Positions 22,701 through 33,028 of a DNA stretch of 64,000 nt are shown here, in pieces. This DNA is from Isoetes taiwanensis (taxonomy: Eukaryota > Streptophyta > Lycopodiopsida > Isoetales > Isoetaceae). A model generated the notes under the pieces. That model was not told the origin of the DNA, searched no databases, and worked only from the letters and a program-made list of their open reading frames with translations. A program made the position numbers and the translations under genes. The first letter of the stretch is position 1. Every line of letters begins with the position of its first letter. The DNA is taken from positions 3,128,472 to 3,192,471 of the forward strand of contig JAJEKV010000077.1 of assembly GCA_021234155.1 (NCBI GenBank). Direction: 5' to 3'.

Positions 22701-23599
22701 CATGTGTTGCATATTGAACAGAAGATAGCTAGCAATTGAACCAATGACTGGCAGTCAAGAGTACTGTTGTGTCTGTATAAATCACTCCATCCCTTATAAC
22801 ATGCTTGATCTATCCATGCATGTATTCCATTTTTCACCACTAACTTCAATAATTTACATCAAGAGCATCTCTGACTGTCAATATGTTGACTGTGTCTTGA
22901 GTTTTGATGTGATTGTCAGGTTGAAGCACTTTTAAATCAAACGATGGTAAGTGTTGAAGTATGATAAAATTTCTAGCAACCAGGCAGCATGGCGATGATG
23001 TTTAAGGAAATTGCGTTGCTAGAGGAAAAGGTTGGTAGAATGTCATTTAGAGTTAGAGGTAAGTTTAAAACATTATTGTGGGTGTGTCTATGAGTCTATT
23101 TTGGGTCTTCTTTTAAAATGGCAATTTGTTGGTTGATTTTATAGTCTTGTGGATCAGGTTACATTTGTGGAGTGTAAGTGTCCATCAAACTAATTCAGCA
23201 ATCTAAACTTATGCTTTTTAAAAGGTTGATTGACAACCTAAGAGGACACTATATAAAAGCTTCATGCTATATCATAAAAGTCTCTTATAAATTAAACGAC
23301 GCAAAGCCCATTAAATTGGCAAATGGTTTTTACAAGTTTTTTGCTGGGGAAAAAATATTTATTCAAAAATAGGGGTCTTTTGTGCTTGTTGAACCATTGA
23401 GATTTCATATAAATATAGACGAAAAGATGTAGCAGATTATTAACCGTTATCGACGACACTTTCCTCTTCTTGGTGGCGTAAGAGAGGAACTTGCTGAATG
23501 TGAAGGGTTTGTTGGATACTTTCTCCTTGGCCTTAGGCATTCTTCCTGAATTGGGGTAAGTGCTCTCATTATGGGCCCAAATGACTCGCCTCCCCTTGT
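19743..23599. other. Unassigned AT-rich stretch
   Basis: No gene recognised. It contains the third copy of the LINE-A target sequence (19805-19824), a 68-bp tandem duplication (21352-21454, CTAACGTCGATCCACAA and CTAACCTCGATCCACAA), and sequence at 20240-20275 distantly like 13395-13425. A plus-strand A-rich bias continues to about 21.4 kb, then the composition becomes T-rich. Confidence 0.4.
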
Positions 23600-24075
23600 T
23601 TGGCTGCTCCCTTGGAAGGTGCTTCCGGGTAATGTATGTACTAAGTTTTGGGTATTCCCTTTGGAGGGATGTTTCCATGGGGAGGGTGTGGGATGATATT
23701 TTCTAAGGTTGCGAAACACCTCAATTGGTGGAAGGGTAGCAAGTTGTTCATGGCGTGTAGGATCACTATGCCAAGTCAAGATTCTTTGTGCACTCATGTG
23801 TATCAAAGACATCTGCGATGCTAGCTCCCGAGGGTAAGATACGTGCTTTGGATAAGATTGTTCGAAATTTTGTGTGGGGCGGGGATGATGAAGGGGTAGT
23901 TGTTAAAGTGGCTTGGTGGAAGTGTCTCCCCGGGAGGATGGGGGCTTGGCCATTCTGATTTGGCCGTGCATAGTAAGGTGTTGGTCTCCAAGTTTGTTTG
24001 GAGCATTCCGCAGATGGAGCATCTTCTCCTCCTGGTGCGGCGCTGTTGTTGCAGTCTCTTTGCCATTAAACCAAA
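23600..24075 (+). mobile_element. L1-type LINE fragment, RT C-terminal region
   Basis: Frames read KHLNWWKGSKLFMACRI, then LDKIVRNFVWGG, VAWWKC and GGLGHSDLAVHSKVL. This matches the thumb/post-RT segment of plant L1 ORF2, equivalent to IIRKFIWGG ... GGLGCKDP in the L1 at 35.4-35.7 kb. It is truncated at both ends and frameshifted. The right end abuts unrelated sequence that leads into the candidate Helitron end. Confidence 0.65.
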
Positions 24076-24139
24076 CTGCTAACAATCAAATGTATACCTT
24101 TCAGAAAAATTGGTTTCTATATGTGAGTGCAAGTCAAGG

Positions 24140-24342
24140 ATGGAAACTTGTGGAGCCAAAAAGGAGCAATAAGGAAAGGAGCTCAAGAAAAGGAAAGGAG
24201 CTCAAGAAAAGGAAAGGAGCTCAAGAAAACACAGATAACTGGAAATGAGACAAGCGGCAGAATAAATAGGAGACATGAGAAAGGACGTCCCCATCCAAGG
24301 AATGTCTCTTCTATTGCTATCGCAATAGAACCGTGGCACTAG
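24140..24342 (+). mobile_element. Candidate Helitron 3' end, copy 2
   Basis: The second copy of the repeat at 10427-10604. It includes a threefold expansion of AAAGGAGCTCAAGAAAAGG, the perfect hairpin TTCTATTGC-TATC-GCAATAGAA (24309-24330), and CTAG at 24339-24342 exactly 12 bases after the hairpin, followed by T. This spacing fits the Helitron 3' rule better than copy 1. No 5' terminus was identified. Confidence 0.45.
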
Positions 24343-24343
24343 T

Positions 24344-24604
24344 TGTTACACATATTGCATCAGTAATAATGTCAGTGATGTAAGTGACATTATAAGTGTT
24401 GTTATTAGCAGCAATTATAATGTTACTTCTTGTTACACATCTAGCCTCAGTATTAGTGTCATTGACGCCAGTGACATTATAAGTGTTGCTATTAGCAGCA
24501 ATTATAACATTACTTGTTGTTACACATGTAACCTCAGTATTAGTGTCATTGCCAACGAGTGACATTATAGGTGGTGGTATTAGCAACAAATGTAATAGCA
24601 CCTT
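24344..24604. repeat. 87-bp minisatellite, three copies
   Basis: Units start at TGTTACACAT at 24344, 24431 and 24518. Each contains AGTGACATTATAAGTGTTG and ATTAGCAGCAATTATAA. The array begins one base after the candidate Helitron end. Confidence 0.9.
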
Positions 24605-24654
24605 CAGTGTCACAACTTTTATTATGCCACAATAGTTGCTGCTACTAATGTAAA

Positions 24655-25786
24655 AAAGTCCCTACGGAAGTCCCTACAGAATTGCAGAACGCGGTGTACA
24701 TGTTAAATGAGATATACAGCACATCGTGTTTGAAGGCACTCTATATGCAATGCAGAACACTAGCCACAAGGCAGAGCTGTATGATTGAGCCCACCAGTTG
24801 CACCTATTTAAGGTACTAGTAGAACCTGTGCTTTTGTATGGGGTCGAGGTCTAGGGCCCGGTGGTTTCCCTCGCCAATTGGAATGACTTGGAATAGATGC
24901 AGAAAGTTTTCTTGGCATGGGCCTTGGGGGTAAAGTCCACGCCCATACCGTGATAATTGCTGAGGGAGAGGTTTCTTGCCTCTTTAGAGGGGTGCCCTCG
25001 CTTACACCATGGTAATGGGGCCTCAGCGCCTAAAGGCATGTTGGCGGGAAAAGAGAGCGGGGTGGCTGGCCAGATGGAATGTGCGAGAGCATACCATACT
25101 AGTGCAAGCGAGGCCGGTCGCCAACGCCTCGCATTTCCAATACATGCTTCCTCAGCAAGCTATGGGATGCCAACACCCTTGAACAGGTCAAGACGACATA
25201 TTACCAATGCCACATAAACCCCATGCTAGAGCAAGGTCCGCAATGCTCCTGGTGCACTCATCTATCCATGAAAACATGCAGATCCATTGCCTCTATCCGC
25301 ACAAGTGCACACCATCTCCGGATTGAGGTGGAGAGATGGATTGGGAGCCACGCCAAGAGAGGCTTTGTCAACGCTGTCAAGTTGGAGCTGTGGAAGATGA
25401 ATGCCACACCCTTCAGAGTTGTCTAACGTATGATGACATTCGAACACGCTATACAAAGTTGGTGCATTCTGACCACCCCCTGCATGAGATGTTGAGCATG
25501 GCCTCGGTGCGGATGTTGGGATCATACCTTCAAGAGTTCATGGATCGCTAGGATCAGCTCGTTCCTCGGGCACTTGCCTGATTTGTGTATATATTTCTCC
25601 CCTCATGACAGACGTCTATACAGTTTGACAGCACTCTTATTCTTGTCATAGTTTTTCCCCCAAAAAGCCCTTCAGGATTGGGGCTTTTTTAACCCGGACA
25701 GTATTACATGTGTTGCGCTTCCTTTTTTGGTCCCATAGGCCGATTGGTCTCCGCGGATGATAAAGACTCTATTCTATTCTATTTAT
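24655..25786 (+). mobile_element. 5'-truncated LINE, 3' part, with (TCTAT)n tail
   Basis: Starting near 24655 the frames match the post-RT region of LINE-A: VLLYGVEV at about 24830, then WNDLE, MQKVFLAWALGVKST near 24880-24940, and the C-terminal motif LCQRCQVGAVEDECHTL in the frame at 25336-25551. The 3' UTR ends CCGCGGATGATAAAGAC and a short (TCTAT)n tail (25767-25785). Stops interrupt the frame in several places. A paralogue of LINE-A with a different tail repeat. Confidence 0.8.
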
Positions 25787-26695
25787 TAGTTTTAACATCC
25801 ACCCCTATATACATTCTATTCTTTATATAAAGGTTCCTCCTTGATATTTAAATGGTCCACCTTTTTCTATTATCGGCTTGATGCTGCAATAATATCTTCT
25901 CGACCCTAGATATTTCAGTGGCCCTTAGGTAAGGTACTTAAAACCAATGGTCCATCGAAAGAAATAACTTTTTGATTAAAAACTTTTTCATACAACTAGC
26001 ATTTTGAAAAAAGCATTTGCCAACGTAATGACATCCCAATACAAGAACATATCCATGTATTGCTTCAATTGTGCCCCCAAAAAAAAAAAAAACTACATAG
26101 ATGCTCTTAAATAGTCCACTTTGACAATCAAGTTTGATGTTCCTTCTTCTAGCAAGGTTTGAGCCACAATTGACTATGGAAGTGATGATGTGCTAAGGAA
26201 GTTCTTCAGTTTTTATTGAGCTATATAAAGAAAGAAGCATCCAGGCAGTATTACTAAAAGTTGTTGCAAAAGGCATTGATACCCATAAGCTAGCATAAAG
26301 GGTGACATACCATTCTTGAATGCTTTTCGCTATTGTATATGAACTCGGATATATAGATGTAATTCTTCTATTGCTCATGCTTGTCCAACGTACATCCTTA
26401 GCATAATTTCAATACCATGTCCAATCTCTTTGTTTGAGCATCCATGTGCAGGTGGTATGTTGCAGTCAATGTAACTTAGTGCTCACGATAGCATACTCAG
26501 TCTACAAATGATGTGAGTCCATTGCCTTGACTAGCCTTTCTAAAATTCTCCTATGAACTTGGAATATCTATCAGAAGAAAGAGAAAAGAATGATTATCAA
26601 TGCCTGCAATGCAAAGTTAGTTCTCATATCAGGACGTAAGACTACTATAGCTGCCAAGTACTAAAGTGACTTCTTGACGATATTACAGTTAACAT
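25787..26695. other. Unassigned AT-rich stretch
   Basis: No gene or element recognised; it contains an A12 run near 26080. The flank just left of the LTR element ends ACTTC (26696-26700). Confidence 0.4.
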
Positions 26696-26700
26696 ACTTC

Positions 26701-26933
26701 TATTAACAATAATAAATAAGTGTTTAATCTCCCTGAACAAACACAAATCAGATTGTGCTTGTACACATCATCAATCTATGCCAAAGGACATGATGATGTA
26801 AAATGCATCCATTCATGAAGAGATGACATTCACATCTCTTCACATACAATGTAAAGCCACAATCCAGGCTATTTGGATTAACTCTCATGAACTCTGAACA
26901 ATACAATTTTCTCCAGAATCCTATTTCATAACA
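26701..26933 (+). repeat. 5' LTR (233 bp)
   Basis: It begins TATTAACAATAATAAATAAG and ends TTCATAACA. The start is TA rather than the usual TG in both LTR copies, while the inner inverted repeat (TTAAC ... ATAACA) is weak. It contains an (A)ATAAATAAG stretch near its start and is followed directly by the primer site. Confidence 0.88.
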
Positions 26934-26945
26934 TGGTATCAGAGC
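26934..26945 (+). promoter_or_regulatory. Primer-binding site for initiator Met-tRNA
   Basis: TGGTATCAGAGC immediately follows the 5' LTR. It is complementary to the 3' end of plant initiator tRNA-Met and is the standard primer site of copia-type and many non-autonomous plant LTR elements. Confidence 0.9.
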
Positions 26946-28580
26946 CTCATTAAAGGCAAAAGACATTGAGGGCTGCCTTGTAGAGCAACCCAAGCAACCC
27001 AAGCAATTGGATGCAACGATCCTGGACACAATAATGCAGAAGAAATTAAGGTTTACTCAAATTGTAATTTTCTTTTCTAAATCTATCTTAAACAAGCACA
27101 TAATGAACAGGGAGATCATGCTACCATCATATTGCTAATCCAAGCAATTTGTTAAGGCTTCTATACAAGATGTTCTGAATTGGCATCACCCCTGCCAAAT
27201 TCATTTCGAGCTCCCAGCAATAAAGGCTGAGTAGACTATATGTATTATTGAAGCAATCAGATTATGCTCGACCATTATTCCAGTGAACAAGACAATGAAG
27301 ACCATGCATCAAATTGCATCAAGATCTCTAAGCAAGATGCCTCTATGAAGAACTATGCCGTAGAAGGAAATTGCAGAAGGACCAGAGATTTCCCTGTGCC
27401 CAAGAGAAATCATAAAAGGTGTAATACTATAATTTATGGATCAACCTATATTTTGGAAGGCATCAACTCTTTCCACAAAGAACCACAAATCAGGAGTTGC
27501 TTTCCCTTGCTGATCAAAAGTTGTCGAAGTTACATCATCTGGTGAATCCCAGACTGCAGCGATGACATCGAATTGCATGGAGACCAATTCATCTCTCGGC
27601 AAAGACAGCAAAAGCTGAAAAATCTGAGACTGCAGCCATGACATCGAATTGCATGGGGACCAATCCATCTCTCGGCAAAGACAGCAAAAGCTGAAAAATT
27701 GAGGCTACTGACCATGACATCGAATTGCATGGAGAACATGTCGCGACTCAGTGGACGTCAAATTTTTTTACAGTAAATTATTTGAAAAAAAGCTGCCACA
27801 TGGCATCCACGTAGGTACACCCAAATGATCCTGCGCCTCAAGAAAGATCCCTCCCTCCAAAGCAGTCCTCCGCCTCAACTAAAGTTTATATCTTATCTTT
27901 ACAAATTCTTTAACAAGATCCTTGATGAGCCTACACAACTCTTCTTGGATTCAAGTTCTATAGATTTGAAGACAAAGACAACTTTGATTTTTCAAGCCTC
28001 GTGCCATTACAAATCAACAAGATACTCATCAAACATTCACTTCCCACTCAATTGTGCTGATTATTACGGAATCTGGTAAAGGCAAAGGACTCAATAAGGC
28101 ACTTAGGATCCAACAAATATTCGAACTCCAAAGGAAGTTCCAAGCGGTCACCTCTTCCAAAACGAACGGTGAAGTATTCTCAGAACTTATTTGCCATAAT
28201 GCCAGAACTCTTTAACACTTCCAATCAAAGAGTTAAAATAATGGATTGTGAATTAAATTCGCATAATCCTAATTTGGATATAAATTCATATTTTTGCTCT
28301 AAGCATCAATAAGAGCTCCAACAACCGGTGTATATTTTATACCATCCAGTGGGAGATACCAAGGAACCTTGTTCCTTGAATGGTCCCCGGATCTATGAGA
28401 GTCCTATAGAGATCACTTTAGAGGAAGACACTCAAATTCCCTCTACTATTTCTATTATTGAATTTTCAAGTGATTCCTCTATTCTGGCAACCGAGTCTTA
28501 TGAAGGTGATTCCTCTGATCTTGAAAGATCCCCATATCACTATTATCAGCACCTTATAGATTGCTCAAGCATAAGCACTC
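26946..28580 (+). other. LTR element internal region, left part
   Basis: AT-rich internal sequence without recognised gag or pol domains. Two short open frames occur: 27825-28079 (84 codons) and 28328-28580 onward, acidic and S/E/D-rich (EITLEEDTQ, SYEGDSSDLE). The latter runs into the L1 insertion and resumes beyond it as NSKEEAFRWQP at 37093, which supports both the target duplication and an ancestral reading frame here. I do not recognise the product. A 76-bp tandem repeat is embedded at 27555-27735. Confidence 0.55.
27555..27735. repeat. 76-bp tandem repeat, about 2.3 copies
   Basis: ATGACATCGAATTGCATGG recurs at 27562, 27638 and 27714, with CTCTCGGCAAAGACAGCAAA between copies. It lies inside the LTR element's internal region. 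Confidence 0.9.
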
Positions 28581-28592
28581 ACAATTCTAAAG
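28581..28592. repeat. L1 target-site duplication, left copy
   Basis: ACAATTCTAAAG, repeated exactly at 37090-37101 immediately after the L1 poly(A) tail (the first A overlaps the tail). Joining the flanks restores continuous LTR-element sequence. Confidence 0.9.
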
Positions 28593-30150
28593 TCCTGGAA
28601 TATAAGGTAGATTTTCAAGCGCCCAATGGTTCTGAGCGCCCAATGGTCTGGTCTTATCCTAATCTTCTTGGCTGTAACAAGGGGATATAGGCTCTCGGTT
28701 TGAGCGGTTGTAGCTGATCGATCCCGCCAGCCTCCTCTCAACTACTTTCCTGGCTCCCATGCTTCCGTATCATCAATCATCTTGATTTGGCTGCGTTAGA
28801 TCTGCAGCCTTAGTTCTCCCCTTGTAGAGGGGAGACAGTCTTCTCTCGGATGGGTTTCCTCTGACTATTGCTTTTTTGTCCTCTGACCAAGACTTCAATC
28901 ATTGGCAGGGATATGGCTGGATTTTGGGGCTGATGGGATCTGTCCCCTGACAGATTTAGGGGCTGGGCCGCTCCTTAAGTCCTCAAACTCTCTTGCCTCT
29001 TCTTTATCCTTTCCAACAGATATTTTTGTCGGCTTCTAACTGCCTGTTTCTGTCTTCTTCAGAATTTTCTCTGCTCTGCCCTCCTAATCCTGGGTTTGAT
29101 CTCCATGTTTCGATCTGATGGGGAAACCACTTCCCCTTGAGATTGCATGCTCTTGCTCTGCCGCCAGCAACCCCTCTCCATCTCAGCCTGCAGCAGAAGA
29201 TCTCTCTAAATATTTTGTGATTTTCTACAGCAATTCCCAAATCTGTTGTGGGTGGTTAGAGGGTTCTCAAAATAGATATCCGGCTTTTCTCATTGATGGC
29301 CTCATTCCCCTGTTGTTCTTCATAGAGGAGCAGTCCCATCCGACCACTGATCCATCTGCTGCTGCTATTGAACTCAGAATCTCCTATCTCGGTGCAGATC
29401 GTCATCCTACTGCAAAGTTTTTCCTATACTCAGAAGCTTTCACAGACTACATCACCCTTGAGCTCCATAAGATCTAATGTGGCCCTATCATGGAGTTCCT
29501 GGTCTTTTCTACTGATTCTAGTCCTCAGGTCTCGGGAGCTTGCAAACTTCATCACCCCTCTCCTCATCTCTTTCTGTTCAGATCCCAGTTATCCACAGAG
29601 CTGTTGTTCTGGTGAACACTGAATATATTTGGTGGGGTTTTATCGAGGGACCGGTTGATATTCTGTGGGTATCCATCATCGACAGCAGGCATTTGTATTC
29701 TGATCAGTTCTATTGTGTTGGGGGTTTTGCTATCAGAGGTGCTGATCCCGCCTTTGTCCGAAGACTAGTCAGGCTTCTTGTATTTGGGAACGTTGAGGCT
29801 CAACCAACTCAGTCCCTCTTAGTCCAGTGCTCTTGGCTGCAAGAGTATTACTGGCTCGAGACGTATTAATCTGCGCACGTCAACTATTCCATGCTTGAGG
29901 CTAATCCATCGACCTGACCATGGTGGATCTTATGGTATCCTCCATCGTCCGGATGGAGATTCTCCGGCCTCACCTGGGGAGGAAGCTGCCGCTCATGTCT
30001 CCCTCGCATTCCTCGGGTGGCGAACCGATTCACACCTCGATAATCATGCTCGATTGCCAAAGTTATCGAGGTAATCCCTCATTATCGGATATTAAGAAGA
30101 CCATGGAGTTTCGTAGGTAGAATCCGCTTTCGGGTCCAACCTCTTGAAAC
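28593..30150 (+). other. L1 5' UTR and N-terminal ORF1 remains
   Basis: Strongly pyrimidine-rich on the plus strand (many TCTC and CCTC runs), typical of plant L1 leaders. A short direct repeat, GCGCCCAATGG (28619 and 28636), lies near the 5' end. Open frames at 29118-29477, 29540-29869 and 29920-30120 may hold remains of the ORF1 start, but no domain was recognised. Confidence 0.5.
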
Positions 30151-31188
30151 TTGTATTTTCTCGATTACCTTTTGACCGATAGAGATACTCACCGGTCTTT
30201 AAAAGGGATTGTTACCTGTCTCAAGGGCCAGGTGCTGCTCCAGAAATGGCGGCATGGATTTAACCCACACAAACCTGAGGCCCTGTTCTTTCCCATCTGG
30301 CTCTCCCTATCCAATCTCGGTCTTAGAATAATATTGGACCGAGCAAGCTTTAAAGCCATTGCCTCCAGCTTGGAAGACTTTGTACAAATGGGTGGCGGTC
30401 TCTCTGATGCCCCTAAAATCTGTGTCTCTGTTGACATCTCTAAGCCACTACCGGATTTTATCTTCTTCCATGGCTTTGATAAAGTCCTCACTGAATTCAA
30501 GCTGGTGGTCTCAGGCTTACCCATCCCCTGCCCCAGTTGTGGAGATAGAGTGCATGCAGGGGAACTTTGCCCCATCATTCCTCTGGTCTCTGATCTTACT
30601 GACAAGAAGGGGAAACAGTTAGAATATGCAGCAGACTTTGATGGTTTTGAGCAGACCATAGCTCACTCAACTAAGAAAAAGGGTACTGTGTCAAAGGGTG
30701 ATGGCTCTGGGCAGTCTAGCCTCAATGGACCTTTGGTCCATCCTCCTTTCGTGCCACTTTCTTCTACATCTCCCCCTGGTTGTGCAAATGCAAATGATGT
30801 CTCATCTCTGCTCCAAGATATCACTCCCTCTCTAAATCGGTATGCTCTTCTGGCTGAAACTACCCAGCCTCGGGATTCTCCCATAAACTGTTTATCCCCC
30901 TGCTCAAACCTCCTTTCTCCTTCCAAGGATTTCCCTTTGGACTTTGAGATTGCTGCTGATAAAAATATGGAGAAAGAGGACCATGAGATTGCCTGTGATA
31001 GAAGTGTGGAGAAGGAGGAACTCCCCCTGGAAAATACGCCTGCCTTGGTATCTAAAGGTGTTGTTGGCACGAAAAAGGAGAAAGGAATCAGTAAAAAAAT
31101 GGACAAGCATCACTTTGAGGCCTCAGTGGCAAGGGTTCTACTGGAGCATTCCCAGAAGGAGAGTAGCAGGTCATCTCTCCATGATTAA
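30151..31188 (+). CDS. L1 ORF1 protein, DUF4283 with CCHC knuckle, probably 5'-truncated
   Basis: A 345-codon frame. Residues about 20-110 match the plant L1 ORF1 domain DUF4283: VLLQKWRHGFNP, FFPIWLSLSNLGL, and ICVSVDISKPLPDF. A CCHC-type knuckle follows (CPSCGDRVHAGELC, spacing C-x2-C-x4-H-x4-C, near residue 130). The remainder is a disordered S/P/K/E-rich tail. ORF1 proteins bind element RNA to form the ribonucleoprotein. The DUF4283 N-terminal part seems cut by a frameshift or stop upstream, so the Met at 30151 is likely not the original start. No internal stop follows. Confidence 0.7.
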   Translation: MYFLDYLLTDRDTHRSLKGIVTCLKGQVLLQKWRHGFNPHKPEALFFPIWLSLSNLGLRIILDRASFKAIASSLEDFVQMGGGLSDAPKICVSVDISKPLPDFIFFHGFDKVLTEFKLVVSGLPIPCPSCGDRVHAGELCPIIPLVSDLTDKKGKQLEYAADFDGFEQTIAHSTKKKGTVSKGDGSGQSSLNGPLVHPPFVPLSSTSPPGCANANDVSSLLQDITPSLNRYALLAETTQPRDSPINCLSPCSNLLSPSKDFPLDFEIAADKNMEKEDHEIACDRSVEKEELPLENTPALVSKGVVGTKKEKGISKKMDKHHFEASVARVLLEHSQKESSRSSLHD

Positions 31189-31699
31189 GCTGTTGAAAAA
31201 CTTAGGCTCCTTCTGGCAGAGGTTTGATGAAGGAGAATATATCTTTTGCTATATGTTTTATATTAGTTCGGCTGATAAGTATCTTGCTGTATTTGGTAGT
31301 AAGCAATCTTCTGCTGATAACTTGTTGGGTTGCTTGAAGCAATCCTCTGTTTTTGAGTTTGCTGGATGTACATCTCAATAGCCGTTTGGCATGTTCTATC
31401 TACTGATTATATTTCCTATGGCATCATATAACCTATGTTTTTTGGAAACAACTGTTCGACTCTTGTTCTCTGTTATCAGTATGGCATTTAACCATTGGTT
31501 TGTGAAGACGACTGTCCATCGCTTCTTCTTTGTTATCGGATTTTCTGTTCCAATGTGTGGGTTATTCCTGCCTATTAAGCTCACCAACTGGGCGCCATTA
31601 TGCCTTGCCCACATCAGGCAATCTTCTGGCGTTTTAGTTCCACTCAAGTTGTGGCGATGTGGAAATCCTATTACTCATGGAATAGGAATTTATTTCTGT

Positions 31700-32990
31700 G
31701 TTGATATTTGACTCTGGGTATTGGGGTTTTATCTGATCACTCTCGGGCTCCCTCCGATGCGCTTTCGGACAACACTCTTGGGCTCACTCTGATCTGCTCA
31801 AGCAGGGATCCTATGAACATGCTTGGGCTTCCTTCGCTCCGCTCAAGTAGCATTCTCGGCCCTCCCTTGATCTGTTTAGTTGCAGAAGCAATCAGTATTC
31901 CATACAGTATTCCATATATCATTTCATGCCCAAATATCATTTTATATCGAGACAACTGCCACACTAAATGGTTATTTGGCATGATTAGGGCCTGGGGAAT
32001 GATCGACTCATTGATCAACATTGGAGGAATGAGATATTTAAGAAATAATAATGGGTTCATCTATCATGGGCACTTCTCTGTTAATTTGTGGAGAGCGTGG
32101 TTTTTTATAGCCAATGCTCGCTTCTTTGACCAAATTTGGTTTTCTCTTGCCAAATCTTGCTTGTATTACCAACTCTGGCATTTATTGGCCATAATATGCC
32201 CCTCCTATCACATATGGCATTTAAGGGATCTTCGAATGGCTCTTTGCTCTAGTAATCTATGGGGGAGGCATTTATTTGCCAAGTCTTGCCCCTTTGACCA
32301 AACCTGCTATTCCCTTGCCAATGTTTGCTCCTCTTATCTAATTGGGCATCTATTTGCCAACTCATTGGGCATCTATTGGGCAGGGTATTTATTTGATAAG
32401 TCTTGCTCCTCTTGCCATATCTGGCATATATTTGCCAAGTTATGTCTTCTTAGGGGTATACGCTCCTACCAAATATGGCAGTTAAGGGATATTCAAATGG
32501 CTCTCTGCTCTGGTAATATGTGGGGGTGGCATTTATTTGCCAAATCTCGCCCTATGACCAAATTTGGTATTTCTTTGCCAAATTTTGCTCTACCTATCAA
32601 CTTGGGCATTTACTTGTTAAAACACGCCCCTCTAATCAAATATGGCATTTATTTGCCATGACTTGCTCCTCTTACCTATTCTGGCATTTATTTGCCAAAT
32701 TGTGCCCCTCTTTTCAATTATGGCACTTATGGGAACCTAGAATGGCTCTCTGCTCTGGCAATCTCTGGGGGAGGCATTTATCTGCCAAATCTCGCCCCAA
32801 TGAAATTTGGTATCTCTTTGCCAACTTTTGTCCTTATCAATTTGGGCATTTATTCGCCAAGTCACGCCCCATCAAACATGGCATTTATTTTCCAAATCTT
32901 GCTCCCATTACCAAATATGGCATTTATTTGCCAAGCTATGTCCCTCTAGGGGTATTCCAATGGTTGTCTATATGCATCCTTCTACCTATT
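31700..32990 (+). repeat. Inter-ORF minisatellite of the L1, about 42-bp units in about 250-bp blocks
   Basis: A variable unit of about 40-42 bp, consensus GGCATTTATTTGCCAA then TCTTGCYCCTCTTACCAAATAT, is repeated more than 20 times. A higher-order block starting AATGGCTCTCTGCTCTGG ... TGGGGGAGGCATTTATTTGCC recurs at about 32236, 32495 and 32741. A 317-codon frame (31708-32661) and others run through it, but the translation is only the repeat (WHLFAKSCP-like), so coding is doubtful. The array fills most of the gap between ORF1 and ORF2. Confidence 0.85.
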
Positions 32991-33028
32991 TAGCCAAGTT
33001 CGTGGCTTCGAGAAATAGTCAACCCCCA

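Noticed and set aside
28328-28690. 120-codon frame as an intact gene
   Set aside because: It crosses the L1 target duplication, so its last third is L1 leader, not original coding sequence.
31708-32661. 317-codon plus-strand frame as a gene
   Set aside because: It translates the L1 inter-ORF minisatellite; repeats in other frames are open too, so openness comes from the unit, not selection.
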